NCBI GenBank assembly: GCA_964542475.1 | Contig: CAZIUL010000089.1 | Coordinates: 1 to 13,979 of the forward strand | DNA length: 13,979 nt | Origin: CAZIUL01 sp964542475 | GTDB taxonomy: Bacteria; Planctomycetota; B15-G4; CAYZWU01 | Direction of reading: 5' to 3' | Shown: positions 1 through 5,842 of the stretch, piece after piece | Position numbering within the stretch: position 1 is the first letter of the stretch | How the letters are laid out: each line of letters opens with the position of its first letter | Program-made: the position numbers and the translations under genes | The notes under the pieces: generated by a model | Seen by the model: the letters and a program-made list of their open reading frames with translations, nothing else | Database searches by the model: none | What the model was told of the DNA's origin: nothing

Positions 1-2
1 GT

Positions 3-113
3 TGGCTTAATCAAATTGAAATATATTTTTCAATCGTTCAGCGAAAAGTATTAACCTTAATGCGTCAAAAGCTTCGAGCAGAAATGGCCAAGAGTGCGTC
101 AGCTACAACATAA
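3..113 (+). pseudogene. IS630-family transposase, upstream part, broken by a foldback element
   Basis: The frame is already open at the window edge and reads WLNQIEIYFSIVQRKVLT, the conserved block around the third acidic catalytic residue (the E of NQIE) in IS630-family DDE transposases. Transposase homology stops at the codons for L-T (51-56). The frame then runs into the inserted element and ends at TAA 111-113 after about 19 foreign residues. The continuation (TPNDINSLDELED) resumes at 241. The start and most of the catalytic domain lie upstream of the window, so I cannot say whether that part is intact. The family is recalled from motif knowledge, not from a search. The region is clearly more AT-rich than the rest of the window, as expected for acquired DNA. 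Confidence 0.8.
55..76 (+). repeat. Left terminal inverted repeat of the MITE-like element
   Basis: This 22-base repeat starts CCTTAATGCGTC and is perfectly complementary to 219-240. It directly follows the TTAA at 51-54. Confidence 0.9.
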
Positions 114-183
114 AATCGGTTTTTTGTCCCGGAACTTAAGTGCATCTTATGTGAGGAGACGGAAAATTGGTTTTATGTTGTAG

Positions 184-411
184 ATGGCGTGCTATCGGCC
201 AAGCGAAGCGTTTTATGCCGAAGCTTTTGACGCATTAAGGTTAACACCCAATGATATTAACTCATTGGATGAACTCGAAGACCGGTTACTTCGTTTTGAG
301 AAGCACTATCAAAAAATCGCACAGCCATTTGAATGGAAGTTCACAAGAAACAAGTTAAACAAGTTGTTATCTAAACTGGAGTTAAAGACACTCCATTCAA
401 TTTCGGCTTAG
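184..411 (+). pseudogene. IS630-family transposase, C-terminal fragment
   Basis: This is an open frame of 75 codons, but only about residue 20 onwards (241-411) is transposase. It contains LTPNDINSLDELEDRLLRF followed by a HYQKIAQPFEWKFTR block, the usual C-terminal helical tail of IS630 transposases. The first 19 codons, including the ATG at 184, come from the right arm of the inserted element, so this is not a natural gene start. After the stop at 409-411, another frame reads KYVTEFMNQST and stops at 447-449. That string resembles the extreme C-terminus of some IS630 transposases and may mean a second, frameshifting lesion. No convincing ribosome binding site precedes 184. Most likely this is a dead fragment; a short expressed peptide cannot be excluded. 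Confidence 0.75.
219..240 (-). repeat. Right terminal inverted repeat of the MITE-like element
   Basis: This 22-base repeat ends GACGCATTAAGG and is the exact reverse complement of 55-76. The second TTAA (241-244) follows directly and is shared with the transposase codons for L-T. Confidence 0.9.
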
Positions 412-449
412 AAAAATACGTCACCGAATTTATGAACCAGAGCACTTAG

Positions 450-626
450 GCGTCTTGTATAAAAACTACGCGAAATATCCAGATTCTGCCTAACCCGATC
501 CCGGGCCCTTCTTCTCTCGATCCCGAACAGAACCGTTAACAATTGACAATCAACAAATAACAATCACCGGCCCCTGCATCGCCCGTCAGCATGCCCCAAG
601 AGGTCGCAGCTGCTGAGCGGCTGTCG
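450..626. other. Non-coding stretch between the transposase remnant and the M28 peptidase gene
   Basis: No credible gene is seen here. The stretch probably includes the right end of the IS630 element, but I could not define its terminal repeat. Around 536-566 there is an AT-rich patch (TTGACAATCAACAAATAAC) with a TTGACA hexamer but no properly spaced -10 box. The stop of the peptidase gene (minus strand) is at 627-629. No clear terminator is visible for it. Confidence 0.4.
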
Positions 627-2036
627 TCAACGGGCTTTATTCTTCTTCTCTGTCGCCTTTTTCTTTTTTTTCGTTTTTTTCGCTTTTTTTTCCTCTTTCT
701 CGCCGGGCGAAGTGGTTTTCAACCCCTTGGTAAAGAACTTCTCGATCCTCTTTATCTGATCATCAGGCACTGTTCTCTCGAAGGGAAACGCCGCAGCTTC
801 GCAAACATAGCGCCTCAAATAGTGCTCGGCAAAAGTTCCGGTGATGCCGAGAGCGCCTGGAGAAAGGTGCTCGATGTCGTCCATTGTCGAGTGGAGAAAA
901 TGGGTGGTTCCGCCATACCTGGCAAGCTGCACCGTTGGGATACTCAAGGCTGCCAGACAGGTTCCATCCGAAGACATGGGCCCCTTTCGCACCTTCACGA
1001 CAATGCCTGTCTCCTTGGAAAGAAGCCTTACTGAACTCCCGACAGCCTCTTCACCGGAGTAAAGTGTCAGGTTGTTTCCAAGGACAGCGCCGTGGACATC
1101 CAGGTTGAAGCACAGCCGGTGCTTGTCCATCTCGGTCTTGTGAACCTTCCTGTTGAAGCTCTTCCTCTTTTTTTCGCGCTCGTCCCTGCTGAAAAGATCC
1201 CGTGAATAGTAAAGGCTCCCGTTCAATCCCGTCTCCTCACCGGAAAACGCGATAAACCTCAAAGTGCGCCTGCTCCCCGATGCGGCAAAAACACGCGCAA
1301 GCTCCAACATGACAGCCGTGCCGCCCGCGTTGTCCGAGGCGCCGCTTATGCCCATGGAGCTGTCGTAATGGCTGCAGACAACAACGATTTCGTCCTTCAG
1401 ATCGGATCCTGCGAGCTCTCCTACCACATTGAATGAATGGGATTTTCGCTCAGCCGTTTTCAACGAAAACCTGGCGTGCTTCAGCTCTTTCTTGATGATT
1501 TCCAGGCCGTCCATGTGACGGATCCTCCCGGCCGGAAGGTTTCCGAAAACCGTTCGGGTGTGCTCCAAGAAGTTCACACGTATCGGTTCGTCCGATACCT
1601 GAGCCTCGATCATTATCATGGCAAGAGGTTTGTACTCGAGCATGCGCGGAAAGAGCTCCTGATCGATCCTGCCGCAGACGAGCACTATCTTCCCCTCCAT
1701 CTCCCGCGAAAAGTACTCCTCCTCGCCGCTTTCGGCAAAAAAGATCTCGCCCTCGACACCTCTGGCAGGGGTGTTTTTGCTCATCATCACCGGCTGACAT
1801 TCCAGGGTGCGCCACTTCCCTCGCTCCTTCACCTCGAAAGAGCACTTTTTCAAGCCGTACGTTATCGCCGGGTACTTCTGGAGACGCGCCTTCAGCCCGA
1901 TGGCACGAAACTGTTTTTCTATGTATTTCGCTGCCTTGTGCTCACCGCTGCTCCCTGTAAGCCTGGGACCGATGGCCACTGCCAGGTGCTCAAGGTGCTT
2001 GTAGGATCTCTTCCCGCCGAATCCAGGTTTATGCAT
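627..2036 (-). CDS. M28-family zinc aminopeptidase-like protein with Lys-rich C-terminal tail
   Basis: This is a probable di-zinc metallopeptidase removing N-terminal residues. Counting from the TTG at 2042, the M28 metal-ligand set is recognisable in order: His225 in SHYDS, bridging Asp237 in GASDNAGGTA, Glu269/Glu270 in FSGEETGLNGS, Asp315 in NLDVHG and His384 in HFLHSTMDD. Residues about 90-175 look like an inserted PA-type domain. The last ~25 residues are almost all Lys, Glu and Ala and are coded by long A-runs. No signal peptide or membrane segment is visible, so a cytoplasmic location is likely; M28 enzymes are often exported, so this is slightly odd. On the minus strand the start region is AGGAG-TTG-ATG-ATG. 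The ATG at 2036 has the best spacing (6) from AGGAG. ATG 2039 or TTG 2042 are possible. The gene is transcribed divergently from the next gene. Substrate unknown. Confidence 0.85.
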   Translation of the reverse strand: MHKPGFGGKRSYKHLEHLAVAIGPRLTGSSGEHKAAKYIEKQFRAIGLKARLQKYPAITYGLKKCSFEVKERGKWRTLECQPVMMSKNTPARGVEGEIFFAESGEEEYFSREMEGKIVLVCGRIDQELFPRMLEYKPLAMIMIEAQVSDEPIRVNFLEHTRTVFGNLPAGRIRHMDGLEIIKKELKHARFSLKTAERKSHSFNVVGELAGSDLKDEIVVVCSHYDSSMGISGASDNAGGTAVMLELARVFAASGSRRTLRFIAFSGEETGLNGSLYYSRDLFSRDEREKKRKSFNRKVHKTEMDKHRLCFNLDVHGAVLGNNLTLYSGEEAVGSSVRLLSKETGIVVKVRKGPMSSDGTCLAALSIPTVQLARYGGTTHFLHSTMDDIEHLSPGALGITGTFAEHYLRRYVCEAAAFPFERTVPDDQIKRIEKFFTKGLKTTSPGEKEEKKAKKTKKKKKATEKKNKAR

Positions 2037-2247
2037 CATCAACTCCTATTATATGCCAAACCATCCCTTCATTCCCGAAACATCTCCAGCCATGAATATG
2101 GCTGGTTTCGTCTCGTTCATCATAGATCAGGCTCAAAAGACGGATGGAGCTGCAAACAACACTTTTTCGTCTACCAGGCCGTGGATGTTAATAAAGGCAA
2201 GGCAAGCTAAACTTCCACCGGCTCAAGGTCCGAAAAACATTATAACA
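2037..2247. promoter_or_regulatory. Divergent intergenic region with an 8-bp dyad
   Basis: This gap separates the minus-strand peptidase from the plus-strand carboxymuconolactone-decarboxylase-like gene, so promoters for both should lie here. The only distinct structure is a perfect inverted repeat at 2086-2105: CCAGCCAT, a 4-base spacer GAAT, then ATGGCTGG. It could be an operator for a dimeric regulator or a hairpin in the peptidase 5' leader. I see no convincing -35/-10 pair. An open frame extends upstream from 2248 back to 2053, but its residues show no family features. Confidence 0.35.
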
Positions 2248-2982
2248 ATGGATCAGATAAGAACAAAAACAGAACACTCGAAAAAGGCGATGCTCAAGCT
2301 TCACCAAAAACCGGGCCTGGACACGAGGTCCCGGTATCTTGCATCCATCGAATCGTTGATAGCGATCGGCGATGATCACGGCCTGCATCTCATTTTCGAT
2401 CTTGCGCTGGATGAAGGCATCGAACTCGTTGATATCCACGAGACCATGCTGCAGGCCTGCATCTTTTGCGGATTCCCGAGAACCATCAACAGCTTCACGA
2501 TTCTCGGGAAATGTCTCGGTAAAAGGGGAGACTCATGCAATGTGAACACGACCCCTTCCCTTGACGATTCATCGCCAAGCGAAATGGACCTGAAGGGACT
2601 CCGCCTTTTTCGGGAAATCTACCAGCACATTCATTTCGACGTGCTGCAGTCACTGCGCGAAGGCCATCCCGAACTGCCTGGGTGGATCTTGAGAGATGTT
2701 TACGGCAAAATCCTCTCGCGACCCGCGCTCGACCCGAGAACACGCGAACTCGCGGCAATCGCCGCGCTCACCGTAATGGAGGTCTACCCGCAGCTCCTTT
2801 CCCACATCAAGGGAGGGCTGAACCTCGGCGCCCTTCGGGATGAAGTCAAGGAGGTTATCCTGCAAATGGAGGCCTTCGTCCCGAAAACAGTTGTTCGCAA
2901 GGCCCTGCGCATCCTCAACCTCGGCACTGTCAACCATGACATCTCAGCCCTCCCGAAAAGATTCAAGAAGATCGGGTCTTGA
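2248..2982 (+). CDS. Tandem carboxymuconolactone decarboxylase (CMD)-like protein
   Basis: Two CMD/AhpD-type helical units are recognisable in this 244-residue protein. The first (about residues 25-90) contains RYLASIESLIAIGDDHGLHL and then QACIFCGFPRTINSF, matching the family's hallmark LLQ-A-x-YAGFP-xx-NAF segment. The second (about 155-225) contains TRELAAIAALTVMEVYPQL, then HIKGGLNLGALRDEVKEVIL. The family includes decarboxylases and thiol peroxidase-like proteins; which activity applies here cannot be told. Unusually, CIFC (residues 71-74) places a CxxC in the GFP segment rather than at the classic AhpD redox position. The linker (about 95-115) is Ser/Asp/Pro-rich. The start at ATG 2248 is chosen because the homology begins soon after it; no strong ribosome binding site is seen, and ATG 2290 (MLKLHQK) is an alternative. 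An alpha/beta hydrolase gene follows after about 100 bases. Confidence 0.72.
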   Translation: MDQIRTKTEHSKKAMLKLHQKPGLDTRSRYLASIESLIAIGDDHGLHLIFDLALDEGIELVDIHETMLQACIFCGFPRTINSFTILGKCLGKRGDSCNVNTTPSLDDSSPSEMDLKGLRLFREIYQHIHFDVLQSLREGHPELPGWILRDVYGKILSRPALDPRTRELAAIAALTVMEVYPQLLSHIKGGLNLGALRDEVKEVILQMEAFVPKTVVRKALRILNLGTVNHDISALPKRFKKIGS

Positions 2983-3082
2983 ACTGAGCGACCATTTTTC
3001 TTAAACAGAGTACCTGACAGAAGGGTGTTCGGGAAAGGTGAGCGTTCAGATCGAGCCGATGTCCATCTGTTTTGCGAATACA

Positions 3083-3901
3083 ATGCGGTCGATGATCAAA
3101 ATACTTCTTCTCCTGGCTATCTGCTACCTGCTGCTGTGTGCCGGGGCTTTCGTGTTTCAACGCAAGCTCATCTTTATGCCGTCAAAGGGCTCGTCTCAGA
3201 CACCCTACATCCCGGGCCGCAAGGTTGAAAAGGTGCGGATCCCGGTTTCGGACGGCGTGACACTCGACGGGTGGTGGGTGTCCTCCGGCACCCTCCCCTA
3301 TACGCTTCTCTGGTTCCATGGCAACGCTGGAAATATCGGTCACCGCACGGACGAATTCGAGAACATGGCCCGCGCGGGCTTCAACGTACTGCTCTTCGAC
3401 TACCGCGGATACGGTGAGAGCACGGATTCCCCCAGCGTCGACGGGCTGAACAAGGACGCGCTCGCCGCATTCAACTTCCTCATCGGCCGGGGAGTGGAAG
3501 GCGGCTCCATCGTTCCGTACGGCCGTTCGCTGGGTTCCGGACCCGCAGCGTACCTGGCCAACCGCAGAGAGGTCGCCGCCCTGATCCTGGTGCAGCCAAT
3601 GACAGGCACGGTCCAGATGGGCAAAAGCGCGTTCCCCTTCCTGCCGGTGAGGCTTCTCTTGCGAGAGATCATCGACAACGAATCCGAACTGTCCGTGTTC
3701 GACGGTCCACTGCTCGTGCTTCACGGTGACCGGGACGACATAGTGCCTTACTCAATGGGCAAGCGGCTGTTCACCCTGTCGCCAAGCAAAAACAAGAGGT
3801 TCATCACCCTCGAAGGCGGCGATCATAACAGCCTAGGCCACACCCACGGAAAAGAAATGATTGAATCGATCAGAACCTTCCTCGAAATCCTTTCCAAGTG
3901 A
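3083..3901 (+). CDS. Membrane-anchored alpha/beta hydrolase (BEM46/ABHD13-like)
   Basis: This is a serine hydrolase of the alpha/beta fold. It begins with a short basic stretch and a hydrophobic segment (IKILLLLAICYLLLCAGAFVF) followed by QRKLIFMPSK, the typical N-terminal anchor of BEM46-like hydrolases, so the catalytic domain probably faces the periplasm. Counting from the GTG at 3038, the oxyanion-loop motif is HGNAGN (His94-Asn99), the nucleophile elbow is GRSLGSG (Ser164), the acid is Asp233 in HGDRDDIVP and the base is His263 in GGDHNS. The triad is complete. The natural substrate of this family is largely unknown; esterase or lipase-like activity is the usual guess. The start is uncertain: GTG 3038, ATG 3059, ATG 3083 and ATG 3092 share the frame and none has a good ribosome binding site. 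I prefer 3083 because it gives a compact signal anchor. Confidence 0.82.
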   Translation: MRSMIKILLLLAICYLLLCAGAFVFQRKLIFMPSKGSSQTPYIPGRKVEKVRIPVSDGVTLDGWWVSSGTLPYTLLWFHGNAGNIGHRTDEFENMARAGFNVLLFDYRGYGESTDSPSVDGLNKDALAAFNFLIGRGVEGGSIVPYGRSLGSGPAAYLANRREVAALILVQPMTGTVQMGKSAFPFLPVRLLLREIIDNESELSVFDGPLLVLHGDRDDIVPYSMGKRLFTLSPSKNKRFITLEGGDHNSLGHTHGKEMIESIRTFLEILSK

Positions 3902-3985
3902 ACACAACACTTGATCGCGGGCCTTTATGCTGTTTTACTGGGGGAAAAGCGAACAAAGGAAAACAGCCGTGGGCGTGTACATCAT

Positions 3986-4780
3986 ATGTCTGAAAAACAG
4001 TTGAACGAAACAGTAGGTTTCGCGGAACAGACCGCAAGGCAGGCGGGTGAACTGCTTCTTGGGCACTACTCCAACCTCGTACCCGAAGAGATCGAGCACA
4101 AGGGCGACATCAACCTTGTAACCCGCGCGGACGTGGAATCAGAGCGGCTCATAGTTTCCGCCATCAGGAAAAAGTTTCCCGGCCACTCGATAGGAGCTGA
4201 GGAGGAGGTGAACGATTCACCGGGCAGCTGCCACTGGCTCGTGGACCCGCTCGACGGCACAACAAACTTCGCTCACTCGCTGCCCATGTTCGCGGTGTCC
4301 ATGGCATACATCGAGGACAGCGTTACCAAGGCCGCCGTGGTTCACATTCCCTGCTTGGGCGAGACCTTCACAGCGGTTCTGGGAAACGGGGCGTTTCTCA
4401 ACAAAAAACCGATAAGCGTTTCATCAAGGGATGACCTGCGGCAATCGGTTCTCGCGACCGGTTTTCACTACGAACGACGCACACAAAAGGACAACAACAT
4501 CGACACCTTTTGCAGGTTCATACTCGACGTTCAGGGCCTGAGAAGGATGGGATCCGCTGCGATCGACCTTAGTTACGTTGCATGCGGCCGCTTCGACGCG
4601 TTCTGGGAGCCTCATCTCGCAAAACATGACGTGGCAGCCGGTGCGCTCATCGTTAAAGAAGCGGGAGGTATGGTCACCGACTACCTCGGGGGTACGGACT
4701 ACCTTGCCATGCGCCGGATAGTGGCGACAAACGGCCGCCTGCACGACAAGGTGATGGAACGGCTGGAAATCATCGTGTAG
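3986..4780 (+). CDS. Inositol monophosphatase (SuhB/IMPase)-family phosphatase
   Basis: This is a Mg-dependent, Li-sensitive type of sugar- or inositol-phosphate phosphatase. The 264-residue length is standard for the family. Motif 1 is WLVDPLDGTTNF (metal ligands Asp87 and Asp90), preceded by the GAEE acidic pair (Glu72/Glu73) that supplies another ligand. Motif 2 is HDVAAGALIVKEAGG with metal ligand Asp215; the usual Trp before this Asp is His here, a tolerated change. The family includes inositol-1-phosphatase, histidinol-phosphatase (HisN), PAP phosphatase and archaeal-type FBPase, and sequence alone does not separate these. Its position just before the aspartate-family genes suggests a biosynthetic role, but that is inference. 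The start at ATG 3986 (MSEKQLNETV) puts the first helix where the family begins. An open frame extends back to 3911 without family sequence. No strong Shine-Dalgarno is seen. Confidence 0.87.
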   Translation: MSEKQLNETVGFAEQTARQAGELLLGHYSNLVPEEIEHKGDINLVTRADVESERLIVSAIRKKFPGHSIGAEEEVNDSPGSCHWLVDPLDGTTNFAHSLPMFAVSMAYIEDSVTKAAVVHIPCLGETFTAVLGNGAFLNKKPISVSSRDDLRQSVLATGFHYERRTQKDNNIDTFCRFILDVQGLRRMGSAAIDLSYVACGRFDAFWEPHLAKHDVAAGALIVKEAGGMVTDYLGGTDYLAMRRIVATNGRLHDKVMERLEIIV

Positions 4781-4824
4781 CAGCCGAATCCGCCCTGCAG
4801 GAAGCCGGCCCGGTTTCGCAAGGA

Positions 4825-5841
4825 ATGGCAAAACGGATGGACGGACAGAACACGGCAATTGTCGGAGCGACAGGAGCGGTGGGAGGCGAGCTTCTTTCCC
4901 TCCTGGAAGAACGCTCCTTTCCCGTGGCCGCGCTTCGTCTCATGGCTTCAAAGCGCTCAGCCGGAACCCGGCTTCTTTTCAAAGGCGAAACCGTTGAGGT
5001 CGAAGAGCTGGAAACAGCAGACCCTTGCGGAATCGACGTTGCGTTCTTCTGCGCCGGTGCGAAACGCTCGCGCGCGTTCGCCCGTTCGTTCACTGATGCC
5101 GGCGCATGCGTGATAGACAATTCGAACGCGTTCCGCCGCACCCCTGACGTGCCCCTGGTCGTGCCGGAGATAAACGGCGATGTACTGCGAAACAGCCCGT
5201 CGAACCTGATAGCAAACCCCAACTGTTCCACCATAATCGCGCTGCTGCCCCTTGCAGAGCTTCAAAATGTGTTCGGCCTGAGCAAAGTCCTGGTCACCAC
5301 TTTTCAGGCGGTCTCAGGAGCGGGCGGCGCAGCGCTCGAAGAGATGGATGAACAGGTAAAGACGGCCTATGAGGGAACCGAGGCGCGGGTAAGCAGCTTT
5401 CCGCGCCCGATCATTCACAACCTCATCCCATGGATCGGGGATGTGGACGGATCCGGTTTCTGCGAAGAGGAGATAAAGATCGCCTTCGAAAGCAGAAAGA
5501 TCCTCGGCCTGCCCGCGCTTGACATCTCGGCAACAACGGTGCGAGTGCCTGTTAGACGCTGCCACTCCATGTCCATATGGGCGCGCCTCGAAACGGAAGC
5601 GGATTCTGAAACGGTAAAATCGGCGCTCATGGCAGCACCTGGGATCCGCGTGCCTGATAAGCCGCCTTGTCCGGCTGAAACCGAAAACACCGACCCGGTG
5701 TTCGTGGGCCGGATCCGCAGGGACCCCTGCGACAAAAAAGCGTTCTGGATGTGGGCTGTTTCGGACCAGCTCAGGAAAGGTGCCTCTCTGAACGCGATCC
5801 AGATCGCGGAAACAATACGGTCGACCGCACGATGGGATTGA
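4825..5841 (+). CDS. asd: Aspartate-semialdehyde dehydrogenase
   Basis: It catalyses NADPH-dependent reduction of aspartyl phosphate to aspartate semialdehyde, the branch point to lysine/diaminopimelate, threonine and methionine. The Rossmann motif AIVGATGAVGGELL is at residues 11-24. The catalytic nucleophile is Cys134 in ANPNCST. The glutamate/lysine substrate region is CEEEIKIAFESRKIL (213-227), and the acid/base His247 lies in VPVRRCHSMS; the family usually has Gly before this His, here Cys. Length, 338 residues, is typical. The start is uncertain. ATG 4825 sits directly against an AAGGA (4820-4824), too close for optimal initiation; ATG 4837 (MDGQNTAIVG) would be 12 bases away and gives the more usual N-terminus. 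The stop is one base before the aspartokinase ATG, so the two are probably translationally coupled and supply consecutive steps. Confidence 0.94.
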   Translation: MAKRMDGQNTAIVGATGAVGGELLSLLEERSFPVAALRLMASKRSAGTRLLFKGETVEVEELETADPCGIDVAFFCAGAKRSRAFARSFTDAGACVIDNSNAFRRTPDVPLVVPEINGDVLRNSPSNLIANPNCSTIIALLPLAELQNVFGLSKVLVTTFQAVSGAGGAALEEMDEQVKTAYEGTEARVSSFPRPIIHNLIPWIGDVDGSGFCEEEIKIAFESRKILGLPALDISATTVRVPVRRCHSMSIWARLETEADSETVKSALMAAPGIRVPDKPPCPAETENTDPVFVGRIRRDPCDKKAFWMWAVSDQLRKGASLNAIQIAETIRSTARWD

Positions 5842-5842
5842 C

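Larger units (their letters stand above)
55..240. mobile_element. 186-bp MITE-like foldback element inserted in the IS630 transposase
   Basis: The ends are perfect 22-bp inverted repeats (55-76 and 219-240; outer bases CCTTAATGCGTC and GACGCATTAAGG). Identical TTAA flanks both sides (51-54 and 241-244). Removing 55-240 plus one TTAA restores an uninterrupted transposase frame, ...KVL-TPND..., which confirms both the boundaries and a target duplication. The symmetry goes deeper: CTACAACATAAAA at 103-115 is matched by its complement at 171-183, with a less perfect middle around TGGCC. Most of the element could therefore fold into one long hairpin with a loop near 116-170. If the real duplication is only TA, the element is 54-241 and would fit IS630/mariner-type mobilisation; TTAA would suggest another transposase. 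It has no coding capacity of its own and must be moved in trans. Confidence 0.88.

Noticed and set aside
543..571. TTGACA at 543-548 as a promoter
   Set aside because: There is no -10-like hexamer 16-18 bases downstream, and no plus-strand gene follows.
591..1034. Plus-strand open frame with a Phe/Leu-rich start
   Set aside because: The Phe-rich segment is the antisense of the Lys-rich tail of the peptidase (T-runs); there is no ribosome binding site and no domain.
1437..2210. Long plus-strand open frame (257 codons) opposite the M28 peptidase gene
   Set aside because: It is antisense to a gene with a full set of family motifs, its product shows no recognisable domain, and the GC-rich codon pattern explains the lack of stops.
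2053..2247. Upstream extension of the CMD-like protein by 65 residues
   Set aside because: The extension has no family sequence or signal peptide, lies in the divergent promoter region and contains a dyad; ATG 2248 is the more economical start.
3902..3985. Lysine riboswitch or other leader RNA before the aspartate-family genes
   Set aside because: The gap is under 90 bases, with no recognisable conserved aptamer core and no terminator-like hairpin.
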